Assembly: GCF_013450295.1 (NCBI RefSeq)
Contig: NZ_SKBR01000005.1
Location: 1-64,000, forward strand
Length of the DNA: 64,000 nucleotides
Direction: 5' to 3'
From: Streptomyces sp. AJS327
GTDB taxonomy: Bacteria; Actinomycetota; Actinomycetes; Streptomycetales; Streptomycetaceae
The notes beneath the pieces were generated by a model that was not told the DNA's origin, searched no databases, and saw only the letters and a program-made list of their open reading frames with translations. Shown in pieces: positions 25,273-34,079 of this stretch. The translations under genes were made by a program, and so were the position numbers. Every line of letters starts with the position of its first letter. The stretch's first letter is position 1.

Positions 25273-26892
25273 ATGGAACGCAACTGGCAGAAGACGCTGG
25301 GGGTTTCGGTCGCGGTGCTGGGTGTCGCCGCGATCGTCGCGGTACTGGTCGTGGTGCTGACCGGAGACGACGACGGAGGGGGCGGCGGCCCGAAGGACGC
25401 CGCGGAGCGCGGCGGGAGCACCGAACGTCCGGCGGGCGCCCCCTCGGTCCCCAGCGGGCCCGCGCGGATGGGCCCGGCCCCGTCGGCCATCCCGGCCGTG
25501 CGGGAGTGGAAGCCGGTGCGGGGCCAGGGCTGGAAGCCGGACCGCTACAGCCGGGTGGTCGCCGACCCGGACGGGCCGCTGGCCGACGAGGCCCGGCTGC
25601 TGGCCCGGGAGCTGAGGGTGAAGGCGAGCGGCGGGCCGGCACGCCCCGGGGACGTCGAACTCCGGCGCACGCCGGGCGCGAAGACCGGGCGCGAGGGGTA
25701 CGTCCTCACCAGCCGGAAGGGACGGGTGGAGATCACCGGCTCGCACGACGCCGGGGTCTTCTACGGCACCAGGACGCTCCTCCAGACCGTCCGTGACCAG
25801 GGCCGGTTCGCGGAGGGCACGGTGCGCGACCGGCCGGACCGCCCGCAGCGGGGCTTCATGCTGGACATCGCGCGCAAGCCCTTCAGCGCGGAGTGGATCG
25901 AGCGGCGGATCCGGGAGATGGGCGACCTGAAGCTGAACCAGTTCCAGCTGCACCTCTCCGACGACCAGGCGTTCCGCGTGGAGAGCGACCGGTACCCCGA
26001 GATCGTCTCGGATCCACACCTGACCAAGGCCGAGGTCCGGCGGATCGTGAAGCTGGCCGCCTCCCGGCACATCGAGGTCATCCCGGAGATCGACTCCCCG
26101 GGGCACCTCGGGGCCGTGATCAAGGCGCACCCCGAACTCCAGCTGCGGTCCGCGTCCGGCAGCCCGGCGCCCGGCGCGGTGGACATCACCCGGCCCAAGG
26201 CCGCGAAGATCCTCGACGATCTGACGCGCGAGTACGCGGAGCTGTTCCCCGGCAGGTGGTGGCACCTGGGCGGCGACGAGTACCAGGCGCTGATGACCCA
26301 GAACCCGGAGGCCAGCTACCCCAGACTGGCCGCCGCCGCCCGGAAGCGGTACGGCGCCCGGGGGCGGGTGCAGGACCTCGCCACGGACTGGCTGAACGAC
26401 CGGGCGAAGACGGTCCGCGAGGTGGGCAAGACCCCGCAGGTGTGGAACGACGGGATGCACCGGGGCGGGGCCGCCACACCGCACCGGGACCGCGAGGTCA
26501 CGTACTGGACCGGCAAGGAGATCGGCGCGCGGGAGCCGGAGGAGTACCTGCGTGAGGGGTGGAAAGTGGTCAATCTCAACGACGAGTACCTCTACTACGT
26601 TCTGGGCGAGCCGAACCAGTTCACCTATCCCACCGGTGAGCGCGTCTACCGCGAGTGGACCCCGGCGGTCCTCCGGGGAAGCGAGCCGGTGCCGGACAAG
26701 TGGGCCGGGCCCGACCGGATCCTCGGCGGGCGGTTCGCCGTCTGGGGCGATCTCGCCGACGCGCAGTCCACCGAACAGGTGGCCCGGGGTATCCGGATGC
26801 CGCTGCGGGCGACCGCGCAGAAGCTGTGGGACCCGCGGAAACCGACGCGGAGCTGGGAGTCCTTCACCCGCCTCGCGGGCCGGGTGGACTGA
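25273..26892 (+). CDS. Membrane-anchored beta-N-acetylhexosaminidase (GH20)
   Basis: 539 residues. An N-terminal signal-anchor helix (TLGVSVAVLGVAAIVAVLVV) is followed by an acidic Gly-rich linker, the GH20b-like small domain (ARLLARELRVKASGG to FYGTRTLLQTVRDQ) and the catalytic barrel from RPQRGFMLDIARKPFS. The substrate-assisted catalytic pair is D335-E336 in WHLGGDEY. HLSDDQAFRVES, EVIPEIDSPGHLGA and VWNDGMHRGG are further conserved strand ends. It removes terminal GlcNAc/GalNAc, for example from chitin oligomers or wall fragments, at the cell surface. No ribosome site of full strength is seen before ATG 25273. No DasR-type site was seen. Confidence 0.92.
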   Translation: MERNWQKTLGVSVAVLGVAAIVAVLVVVLTGDDDGGGGGPKDAAERGGSTERPAGAPSVPSGPARMGPAPSAIPAVREWKPVRGQGWKPDRYSRVVADPDGPLADEARLLARELRVKASGGPARPGDVELRRTPGAKTGREGYVLTSRKGRVEITGSHDAGVFYGTRTLLQTVRDQGRFAEGTVRDRPDRPQRGFMLDIARKPFSAEWIERRIREMGDLKLNQFQLHLSDDQAFRVESDRYPEIVSDPHLTKAEVRRIVKLAASRHIEVIPEIDSPGHLGAVIKAHPELQLRSASGSPAPGAVDITRPKAAKILDDLTREYAELFPGRWWHLGGDEYQALMTQNPEASYPRLAAAARKRYGARGRVQDLATDWLNDRAKTVREVGKTPQVWNDGMHRGGAATPHRDREVTYWTGKEIGAREPEEYLREGWKVVNLNDEYLYYVLGEPNQFTYPTGERVYREWTPAVLRGSEPVPDKWAGPDRILGGRFAVWGDLADAQSTEQVARGIRMPLRATAQKLWDPRKPTRSWESFTRLAGRVD

Positions 26893-27544
26893 GCGGCACC
26901 GGGCCGCGGCCTCCGGGAACGCCCGGGCCCGAGGGGCCCGGTAGCGGCCCGGGAGAAGCGAAGACGACCGGGGTCGCCACCCCCCACAGGAGAGACCCCG
27001 GCCGCCGTCGAGTACGGGCGCACTACGCCAGCGGCTGCCCGTACCTCCCTCAGCGTCGCATCCGCGCAAACTGTTACGCGCGCCCTGGCTTTCGCAGCAT
27101 GGCTTGTCGGCCACGGCGGCGCCCGGGGCGGCGTACGCGGGCCGTGGACGCCCTTCCGGCCGGTGGCGGCGCTCCGGCCAGTGCGGATGGGGGAGGGTGG
27201 CGGCGTACGCCGGTGGACCACCGGGACGGGTGTCGCTCCGGGGTCGTTCCCTTGCCGCGCGCGGTATGGCCGGATCCCTGCGGTCACCGGTCGACAGCGG
27301 AAGTCCGTCCGGCGGGCGGGTACCGTACCCGGACGGGCGAACGGACCCGGGCGGTCATCCACGACGCGAGGTCGGGCGGCCGCCGGGGACGGGTCTCGGG
27401 GAGCCTCCCCGCACGCCCGGCATGGACGAGCGCGCACACTTGGCCTTAGCGTGCTGCATCGCGTTGACAGAGGTCGGCGCGGAACGCAGGACCGTACGGC
27501 AACTGTGGGCCGTCGCGATTCGCGGAGTGGGGCGAGACACGGGC
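26893..27544. other. Region between the hexosaminidase and sigma-factor genes
   Basis: 652 bp without a supportable gene. It begins with two stem-loops (26923-26941 and 26968-27001). A TTGACA at 27464-27469 could be a -35 for the sigma gene but lacks a matching -10. The sigma-gene frame is open throughout the right half but reads as Arg/Gly-rich non-domain sequence. Confidence 0.5.
26923..26941 (+). terminator. Stem-loop after the hexosaminidase gene
   Basis: CCGGGCCC-GAG-GGGCCCGG, perfect 8-bp stem, 31 nt after the stop. A second weaker stem-loop with arms CCGGGGTC/GACCCCGG follows at 26968-27001. Confidence 0.55.
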
Positions 27545-28216
27545 GTGCACGGGGACGACGCGGAGCTGACCGCCGCGGTGCGTTCGGCGCAGGAGGGGGA
27601 CGAGGCCGCCTTCCGCGCCGTCTACCGCGCTGTTCATCCGCGATTGCTCGGTTATGTGCGGACGCTGGTGGCCGACGCCGACGCGGAGGACGTCACCTCC
27701 GAGGCGTGGCTTCAGATAGCGCGGGATCTCTCCCGGTTCAGCGGCGACGCGGACCGGTTCCGGGGGTGGGCGGCGCGGATCGCCCGCAACCGGGCGCTTG
27801 ACCACATCCGGATGCGCGGCCGCCGGCCGGCCGTCGGCGGTGACGAGAGCGAGCTGACCAGCCTGCCCGGCGGCGCTGACACCGCCGACGAGGCGCTGGA
27901 GGCGCTGGGGACCGGCCGGACGATGGCGCTGATCTCCCGGCTCCCGCGCGACCAGGCGGAGGCGGTGGTGCTGCGCGTCGTCGTGGGACTGGACGCGAAG
28001 AGCGCGGCGCGGGTGCTGGGGAAACGTCCTGGCGCGGTGCGCACCGCCGCCCACCGCGGACTGCGCAGACTGGCGGAGCTGCTGGAGGCCCCACCGCACG
28101 ACTCGGGGGACACGACGGGACACGGCTCGACGGGCGAGCCGTCGTCCGTCGACAGAGGAAGGGGCGTCACCCGTGGTGTGACGCGCAAAGCCTCCCGAAC
28201 GCTGAGGGAAACGTGA
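27545..28216 (+). CDS. ECF-type RNA polymerase sigma factor
   Basis: About 223 residues. Region 2: DEAAFRAVYRAVHPRLLGYV, VADADAEDVTSEAWLQIARD, FRGWAARIARNRALDHIRMR. Region 4: LISRLPRDQAEAVVLRVVVG and LDAKSAARVLGKRPGAVRTA. This is the usual two-domain ECF plan. I start at GTG 27545 (VHGDDAELTAAV); ATG 27422 is a longer alternative. The Ser/Gly-rich C-terminal tail ends in TGATG, overlapping the next gene, whose membrane protein is a candidate anti-sigma factor. Confidence 0.85.
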   Translation: MHGDDAELTAAVRSAQEGDEAAFRAVYRAVHPRLLGYVRTLVADADAEDVTSEAWLQIARDLSRFSGDADRFRGWAARIARNRALDHIRMRGRRPAVGGDESELTSLPGGADTADEALEALGTGRTMALISRLPRDQAEAVVLRVVVGLDAKSAARVLGKRPGAVRTAAHRGLRRLAELLEAPPHDSGDTTGHGSTGEPSSVDRGRGVTRGVTRKASRTLRET

Positions 28217-29409
28217 TGGCGGACGACCGGTACCACTGGCTGGATGGCGAAACCGCGGAACGTTTGCTTCAGGGCCTTCCGGTTACCGGGCGCACCGCGC
28301 CCGACGCGTCCGGCGGGAGCGAGGAACGGCTGGCCGCGGCCCTGGACGGCCTCGCGGCGGAACACACACCCGGACCGAACTGGGCCGCCTGGGAACTCCC
28401 GGGCGAGACCGAGGCGCTGCGCGCTTTCCGCGAGACCGGCCCGGCCCCCGCGGCGGCTGGCGCGCGCGGTACGCGGCGTGGCCGGTGGATCCGGCGCGGC
28501 GAGCGTGCCGACGCGGACGAACGCCGTCGTGCCCCCGCGCTGCCCGGCAAGCCGCTGCGCGCGGGCTTCGCGGTGGCGGTGGCCGGGTGCGCGCTCGGCG
28601 GAGTGGCCGTCGCGGCGACCGCGGGCGTGCTGCCCACCCCGTTCGGCGGTGGCTCCCCCTCGGTGAGCGTGTCCCCTGCGGGCAGCGCGCCGCAGGGCGG
28701 CTCGGGCGACGGCGGCTCCGGCGGTGCCCCGCCCTCCGGTGAGGGGCGCGACGGGACCAGCCCGGACGCCGAGGAGCGCACGGGCGGGAAGAGCCCCCGT
28801 GAGACCGAGGAGGAACGGGCCGGAGCCGGGGGATCGGATCAGCGCAGCCCGGGTGAGAGTCCGAGTGACGGCGAGGAGCGGGACGGCCGCAGCCCCGGCG
28901 GCGACCGCGAGGGCGACGACGCGCACACCCCGGACCGCACCGCCGTGGCCATCGCGCTGTGTGGCGCGTACGAGCGGGGCGAACTGTCGCCGGGCCAGCG
29001 CAAGCGGCTGGAGCGTGCGGCGGGTGGCCCGGAGGCGGTGCGGAAGTTCTGCGACCGGTACGGCCAGGGCGGTGACGGCGCTTCCGGGGGCGAGGGCGGC
29101 TCCGGTGGCGAGGACAGCGGTGGCGAGGACGGCGGCTCGGACACCGAGGGCGGTTCCGGCGGTGACGACGACCAGGGCGACAGCGACGCCGGTGGTCCGG
29201 GCAGCCCCCCGCACACGGAACCGGGTTCGGACAAGCCCCAGTCGCTGACCGGCGACGGGTACGCGCCGGACGGCTCCGGCGAGGGCGCGGGCGGCGGCCC
29301 GGGCGCCCGGAACGCCTCGGGCGCGGAGCCGGGGTCGGTGGACGTCTCCGCCGAGCAGAACCTGCCGGACGAGGGTGGCCGGGTCACCGTCCGCTCGGGC
29401 GCGCGCTGA
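28216..29409 (+). CDS. Single-pass membrane protein with long acidic/Gly extracellular tail; candidate anti-sigma partner
   Basis: About 397 residues. A cytoplasmic N-terminus of about 120 residues (ADDRYHWLDGETAERLLQGL, SEERLAAALDGLAAE) precedes one membrane helix (AGFAVAVAGCALGGVAVAAT). The rest is Ser/Gly/Asp/Glu-rich outside the cell, with one folded-looking island (RTAVAIALCGAYERGELSPG to FCDRYGQGG) carrying two Cys. ATG 28216 overlaps the sigma-factor stop, indicating translational coupling; such pairs usually encode a sigma factor and its membrane-bound regulator. No zinc anti-sigma HxxxCxxC motif is present, so the role is inferred from context. Confidence 0.75.
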   Translation: MADDRYHWLDGETAERLLQGLPVTGRTAPDASGGSEERLAAALDGLAAEHTPGPNWAAWELPGETEALRAFRETGPAPAAAGARGTRRGRWIRRGERADADERRRAPALPGKPLRAGFAVAVAGCALGGVAVAATAGVLPTPFGGGSPSVSVSPAGSAPQGGSGDGGSGGAPPSGEGRDGTSPDAEERTGGKSPRETEEERAGAGGSDQRSPGESPSDGEERDGRSPGGDREGDDAHTPDRTAVAIALCGAYERGELSPGQRKRLERAAGGPEAVRKFCDRYGQGGDGASGGEGGSGGEDSGGEDGGSDTEGGSGGDDDQGDSDAGGPGSPPHTEPGSDKPQSLTGDGYAPDGSGEGAGGGPGARNASGAEPGSVDVSAEQNLPDEGGRVTVRSGAR

Positions 29410-29828
29410 GCGCGTTCGCCCCCGCACCACCGCGGGACCGCCCCCGAACCGCCGCCCCGAACCGCCGCTCCACCAGGCCGAACGATCCCGCGGCCACCGC
29501 TGAACGACGGGTGCGCGCGGGCGCGTTAGCGGCTTCCCGGGCAACGTGACGAGGACCACTCGGTTCGGGAGCGCGACCCTGTGACATATTCCGGCACCGT
29601 GACGCAGTGATGAGTGAGCCGACTGGTCATCGGCTGCGCGGTAAGCCCGAGGTTCCCCCCGTACCTCTGGTTCGCGCGATCGGCGCGGGCGGGACACGTT
29701 CCCCCGGTCCCGCCCGCGCCACCCTTCTCCACTCCTCCCGCCCTCTCCGGCGCTCCGGCCTCCCCGCCCTTCTGGCCCACCGTCCCTCAGGCCCCCGGCC
29801 CTTCGGCCGCGTTCGCCGGGTGAGGTGG
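29410..29828. other. Intergenic region between convergent genes
   Basis: 419 bp; no gene, no clear terminator. A Pro-rich open frame around 29607-29823 is a shadow without a start site. I see nothing else in it. Confidence 0.5.
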
Positions 29829-30701
29829 TCACTTGTAGACGATGACCTTGTCGCCCTTCCGGGCCGCGTCGAAGACCGTGGCGATCGCCTTCCGGTCCCG
29901 GACGTTGACGCAGCCGTGCGAGGCGCCGGAGTAGCCGGCGGCCGCGAAGTCCGCCGAGTAGTGGATGGCCTGGCCACGGCTGAAGAACAGGGCATAGGGC
30001 ATCGGGGTGTCGTAGAGCGTGGAGTGGTGGTCCCGGCTCTTGAAGTCGACCTTGAACTCGCCCTCCCTGGTGGGCGTGTAGGCCGAGCCGAACCGCACGT
30101 CCATCGCGGCCCTGACCTCGCCGTCCACCATCCACGCCAGGGTGCGGCTCTCCTTGCTGACGCACAGCACCCGGCCGGTCAGGCAGCGCGGGTCGGGGTC
30201 GTCCAGCGGGCGGCTCGTCGGCGGGTACATCTCCGTGCGGCTCGGGGCGTCCGTACGGTCCCTGAGCGAGGACCAGGTAGCGGCGGTGACCGAACCGGTG
30301 CGGTCGTCGCCGCGTTGCCGCTGGAGCTCCCGCACCGCGTCGGCGGTTATCCGCCCGTAGTAGCCGGTGGGGTTCCGCTCGAAGAGCTTTATCTGCCGCA
30401 GGCGTGCCTGGAGTTCCCGCACCTGCCGCCCCTCGCTGCCGGTGCGCATCAGCACCCGGTCCTCCGGGTCGGGTTTCGGGGGCGGTGGTGGCGGCTCGCT
30501 GGCCGGCTTCGGTTCGGGCGGGCGTGAGGTCTCCCGCGCCGCCGGGGTGGGTGGGTCGGAGGTGGGCGGCTCCTCCGGCATCGTCGACACCCGCACGGGC
30601 GAGCCCCCCAGCTCCTCGGACTCGCAGCCCGTCGTGCCCCCGACGACCGCCACCACCGTGACACAGGCCGCCGCCGTCACCATCGCTCTCCGCAACGTCA
30701 T
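29829..30701 (-). CDS. L,D-transpeptidase lipoprotein with peptidoglycan-binding domain
   Basis: 290 residues. Lipoprotein signal MTLRRAMVTAAACVTVVAVV with lipobox GTTGC, a Pro-rich spacer, a PG_binding_1 domain (RTGSEGRQVRELQARLRQIK to VRELQRQRGDDRTGSVTAAT), and a YkuD domain. The catalytic motif is IHYSADFAAAGYSGASHGCV with C264 in SHGCVNV. It makes 3-3 cross-links or related wall bonds outside the membrane. The start at ATG 30701 has GGGAGGGG immediately upstream, close but plausible; a GTG/ATG further upstream would only lengthen the leader. Confidence 0.93.
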   Translation of the reverse strand: MTLRRAMVTAAACVTVVAVVGGTTGCESEELGGSPVRVSTMPEEPPTSDPPTPAARETSRPPEPKPASEPPPPPPKPDPEDRVLMRTGSEGRQVRELQARLRQIKLFERNPTGYYGRITADAVRELQRQRGDDRTGSVTAATWSSLRDRTDAPSRTEMYPPTSRPLDDPDPRCLTGRVLCVSKESRTLAWMVDGEVRAAMDVRFGSAYTPTREGEFKVDFKSRDHHSTLYDTPMPYALFFSRGQAIHYSADFAAAGYSGASHGCVNVRDRKAIATVFDAARKGDKVIVYK

Positions 30702-31018
30702 CCCCTCCCGTCCGGAACAGTTCCCAGCGGGTGCCCCGGGCGAACCCGTCACGGGGGCGCGAAACCGGACGTCGCGCCGGGCCGTACCGCCCCTACGGAC
30801 CCCGTCCGCGTCGCTCCGGCCGCCCGCACGGTCACCCGGGTGCGGGCCGCGCGTCGCCGTGCCGGGCCCGGGGCGCGCCGTAGCGTCGTTGCCGAGCGGG
30901 GCGCGGGCGGGAGCGGAGGCTCCACGGCGCGCGGCCCGTTCGCCCCACGGCCGCGCGGTCCGTGCCCCGGCCGTCCCCGCGCGACCGTGGCACAGCGTCG
31001 TCGCACGAGGAGAACCGC

Positions 31019-31411
31019 ATGGCTGCCAGCACCTACCCCGTCGTCCCCGCCCTTCGATACCGGGACGCCCACGCCGCGCTCGACTTCCTGACCCACGCCT
31101 TCGGCTTCGTCCGACAGGGGGTGATGGAGCGCGAGGACGGCTCGATCGGCCACGCCGAACTGCGGCACGGCGACGGCTTCGTCATGATCGGGCAGGTGCG
31201 CGAGGACGATCCCGCGCCGTACCAGCAGCTGGGACCCTGCTGCCTCTACGCGGTGGTGCAGGACGCGGACGCGCACCACGCGCAGGCCGTCGAGGCGGGC
31301 GCCCGCATCGTCCAGCCCCCCACCGACCAGGAGTACGGCTCCCGGGACTACCTCGCGCAGGACCCGGAGGGCAACCTGTGGTGCTTCGGCACCTACGCCC
31401 CACGGCTCTGA
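31019..31411 (+). CDS. VOC (glyoxalase/bleomycin-resistance) family protein
   Basis: 130 residues, one paired beta-alpha-beta-beta-beta module set: YPVVPALRYRDAHAALDFLT, HAELRHGDGFVMIGQVREDD, LYAVVQDADAHHAQAVEAGA and SRDYLAQDPEGNLWCFGTY. The DPEGNLW turn is typical of the PhnB/glyoxalase-like subgroup. Substrate unknown. ATG 31019 follows GAGGAGAA. It is convergent with the polymer cluster and probably unrelated to it. Confidence 0.88.
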   Translation: MAASTYPVVPALRYRDAHAALDFLTHAFGFVRQGVMEREDGSIGHAELRHGDGFVMIGQVREDDPAPYQQLGPCCLYAVVQDADAHHAQAVEAGARIVQPPTDQEYGSRDYLAQDPEGNLWCFGTYAPRL

Positions 31412-31442
31412 GCCGGACCCGGGCCGTGCGGCGAACTCCCGC

Positions 31443-32852
31443 TCAGCCACGTGCCGTTCGGCCCCGCGCCGCCCGCCGCACCGCGCGGACCCGGCGGGCG
31501 ACGCGGCGCACGGCGCGGTTGCGGGGCACGAACGCCAGCCGCCGGGGCACACCCCCGGGCAGGCCGAGCACCGTCAGCCGCCGGCGTTTGAAGTAGCGCC
31601 GGGAGCCCGGGGTCAGCCGGTGGGTGAGATAGCGCTCCGCCTCCGCGCGGAGCCCGGGATAGAGCGCCGGTTGCATGCAGAAGCCGACGGCCCGCAGCAG
31701 CCCGGTCAGCTCGTCCGCGTCCCGCCCATCGGGCCCCGCCGCGCCGGCGGCGGCCGTCCCCCGTGCCCCGGCGGCCAGGAGGCCGCTCTCCGGGGGCAGT
31801 TCGGCGATCTCCGGCAGCACCGCGTCCACCAGCGTCACCGGGACGCGGTTGCTGTTCTGGTACGGGGCGACCCGCTCCAGCAGCAGCCCGGTGCCGGTCC
31901 GGGCGGCGGGCAGCCCGTACAGGGCGGAAGCCGTGAGCAGCGCCGTCGAGAAGCAACCGGCCACCAGGGCGGGACGGGCACGCTCGTAGAGGACCTCGGC
32001 GAGCACCGGCTCCCGCACCACGGCGAGTTCCACCCCGAGGTCGCCCGCCTCCCGCTCCAGCGCCCGTGAGACCGCGGGCGGCGCGACCGGATGCGGCTTG
32101 AACACCACGCTGCGGTACCCGAGTTGGGTGACGCCACGCAGCATCCGCAGATGCAGCGACTCCTCCTCCCCGGCGGAGAGGATGCCCAGCGCCGAGAGGT
32201 ACTGCCCCAGCAACAACGCCCCACCGGAGGGGAGTTCGGTGACCGAGGTGGGCGCCTCGCGGGCCAGCTCGGCGAGGACCGGACGTACGGCGGTGGACGG
32301 CACGACCTCGGCCGGTACCCCGAACTCGCTGAGCAGCAGCGGTTCGAGGCCGGGCAGCAGATCGAGGTGGAGGAGCCGCCGGACCCGGGTGCCGATCTGC
32401 GGGTCGAGCCGGTCGCGGGTCGGGCCGTAGCTCATCAGCCCGTCCGCGTAGACGTCGAGCGGCGCGTCGACGAAAATCCGGGCCAGCGCCAGCGCCGGGT
32501 CGACCTGGAGGGATTCCAGGGCGAGTTCGACCTCGTCGGCGCCCTGCTCCCCGAGCCCCCACAGCAGCCGAAGGTGCCGCTCCCACAGGGGGACGTCGTC
32601 CGCGCGGGGGGACCAGCCGCCGGGGTGGAACGGGCGGATGGCCGCGTTCCAGGAGAGCACCCGGTCGAACCGGGTACGCAGCCGGGCGAAGCCCGGCATG
32701 GCGTCCAGCGCCGGGGTGGTCTCCGGATTGCCCGCGTTGTTACTCACCAACAACAGCCGCTGGTCCGCCGGTTGGAAGCAGCCGTGGTCCAGGGCCGCGG
32801 CGAGCGTGGCCGCGCCGTAGAGGGTGGAGGCGAAGAAGACCTGCGTCCGCAT
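31443..32852 (-). CDS. Polysialyltransferase-family (POLYST) glycosyltransferase
   Basis: 469 residues. The N-terminal FFASTLYGAATLAAALDHGC, SNNAGNPETTPALDAMPGFA and SYGPTRDRLDPQIGTRVRRL match the bacterial alpha-2,8-polysialyltransferase-like family, as do VVFKPHPVAPP and the donor-binding AGCFSTALLTASALYGLP late in the protein. It should transfer CMP-activated nonulosonic acid to a growing wall polymer. The last 45 residues are extremely Arg-rich and could bind membrane or polymer. It overlaps the upstream GT2 gene by one base (TGATG), so the two are one operon divergent from the CMP-sugar genes. Confidence 0.8.
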   Translation of the reverse strand: MRTQVFFASTLYGAATLAAALDHGCFQPADQRLLLVSNNAGNPETTPALDAMPGFARLRTRFDRVLSWNAAIRPFHPGGWSPRADDVPLWERHLRLLWGLGEQGADEVELALESLQVDPALALARIFVDAPLDVYADGLMSYGPTRDRLDPQIGTRVRRLLHLDLLPGLEPLLLSEFGVPAEVVPSTAVRPVLAELAREAPTSVTELPSGGALLLGQYLSALGILSAGEEESLHLRMLRGVTQLGYRSVVFKPHPVAPPAVSRALEREAGDLGVELAVVREPVLAEVLYERARPALVAGCFSTALLTASALYGLPAARTGTGLLLERVAPYQNSNRVPVTLVDAVLPEIAELPPESGLLAAGARGTAAAGAAGPDGRDADELTGLLRAVGFCMQPALYPGLRAEAERYLTHRLTPGSRRYFKRRRLTVLGLPGGVPRRLAFVPRNRAVRRVARRVRAVRRAARGRTARG

Positions 32853-33892
32853 CAGCCGATCCCCGCTTCGCCGTTGCCGTGACCCCCGACTCCCCGCCCG
32901 TCAGGGGCCGTTGCCACCTGCGTCACCTCTCTGGCCCGCACCGGGCGGCGGCGGAGCGCGCGTAGCCGCGCCGCCCGGTCCCCGTCCATGGAGTCCAGCG
33001 CCTCGTCCAGCAGGTCCCGGGGGAGGCGCCGGAGCGCGGCGGCGCTCAACGTACGGAGTTCGCGGGCCACTTGGGGTTCGAACCGGCCGCTGGTCAGGTG
33101 GTGGACGATGATCGCGCAGTAGGTGCGGACGGCCTTCGGCAGCAGCCGGTCGGCCTCCGCGTCCCGCGCGGTCTCCTCGACGACCTGGTCGAAGGCGCGG
33201 ATGAAGTCCAGCTGCCGTACGTCCCCGATCTGCGTCAGGGAGGAGGCGACCCCGCGCCGGTAGAAGACGCCGAGCAGGCCCACCACGGCGAACGAGCTGG
33301 CCTCGCGGTGCAGCCGCCAGATCCACGGCCGGTCCTCGGCGGTGCGGAGTCCCGGCGGGAAACGCAGCAGCCCGGCGTCGAGCAGCCGCCGGTGGTAGAT
33401 CCCGGCCCAGGCGAAGGCGTAATCCACCGAGGTGCTCCGCCCGGCCGGGAGAATGGCCTCGCGGGGATTCTGCGGCGTTCCCCTTCCGCCGTGCGGAACC
33501 CGGCCTATCGTTCGGGCTCGTGCGGTACAGCTGACATGGTCGGTGCGGAGGAAGTCGCAGTCCAGCTCGACGGCTTTTCCGTGGAGTTCGGAGAAGTAGT
33601 CCGGCGCCACCCAGTCGTCTCCGTCGAGAAATGTGAGGTACTCCCCGCGCGCGTGGTCGAGCCCGGTGTTCCGCGCCGTGGCGAGGCCGCCGTTGCGTTC
33701 CCTGCGCAGCAGTACGGCGCCGGGAACATCCCGCTCGGCCCGCTCCAGGACCTCCCGTGTCCCGTCCGTCGAACAGTCGTCGACCAGCAGGAACTCGGTT
33801 CCCGCCCGGGCGTTGGCGCGCAGGCTGCGCAGGGTTTCGGTGACGAAGGGCCGGACGTTGTAGAACGGCACGATGACGGATAGCTCAACCAC
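32852..33892 (-). CDS. Glycosyltransferase family 2
   Basis: 346 residues, GT-A fold: VELSVIVPFYNVRPFVTETL, FLLVDDCSTDGTREVLERA, the acceptor-side NGGLATARNTGLDHARGEYL and the metal-binding TFLDGDDWVAPDYF. A downstream AEDRPWIWRLH provides the usual ED base motif. It probably adds glycosyl side groups or the linkage sugar of the wall polymer built by its operon partner. GTG 33892 starts the ORF; the C-terminus is Arg/Gly-rich. PHO-box-like repeats lie 52-84 nt upstream. Confidence 0.87.
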   Translation of the reverse strand: MVELSVIVPFYNVRPFVTETLRSLRANARAGTEFLLVDDCSTDGTREVLERAERDVPGAVLLRRERNGGLATARNTGLDHARGEYLTFLDGDDWVAPDYFSELHGKAVELDCDFLRTDHVSCTARARTIGRVPHGGRGTPQNPREAILPAGRSTSVDYAFAWAGIYHRRLLDAGLLRFPPGLRTAEDRPWIWRLHREASSFAVVGLLGVFYRRGVASSLTQIGDVRQLDFIRAFDQVVEETARDAEADRLLPKAVRTYCAIIVHHLTSGRFEPQVARELRTLSAAALRRLPRDLLDEALDSMDGDRAARLRALRRRPVRAREVTQVATAPDGRGVGGHGNGEAGIG

Positions 33893-33943
33893 GCCGGAAA
33901 CCCTAGACAGCGATCCGTCCGTGTTTCCCTCCGGAGTCGGGCG

Positions 33944-33976
33944 CCTCGGTGAACGGAATATGGCGGAATGGTGAAC
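33944..33976 (-). promoter_or_regulatory. PHO-box-like direct repeats upstream of the GT2/polysialyltransferase operon
   Basis: On the minus strand, GTTCACC occurs at 33976-33970 and again at 33954-33948, exactly 22 nt apart, so three consecutive 11-nt units can be drawn with units 1 and 3 matching the PhoP repeat core GTTCACC. Spacing and core match the published Streptomyces PhoP box architecture. Confidence 0.5.
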
Positions 33977-34017
33977 CGCTTCGTCTCACGGCGCGGTTGG
34001 CCGTTCCGCGGTGCGCT

Positions 34018-34039
34018 GTTCACCATTCGTTGCCATAGC
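34018..34039 (+). promoter_or_regulatory. PHO-box-like repeat upstream of the DUF6716 gene
   Basis: GTTCACCATTC followed directly by GTTGCCATAGC: two 11-nt units, the first with a perfect GTTCACC core and the second sharing GTT.CC. It lies 41-62 nt before the GTG at 34080, facing right. Confidence 0.45.
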
Positions 34040-34079
34040 GTTGGGCCGCGCGGCGGAATCACTTCCTACCGTCGGGGAC

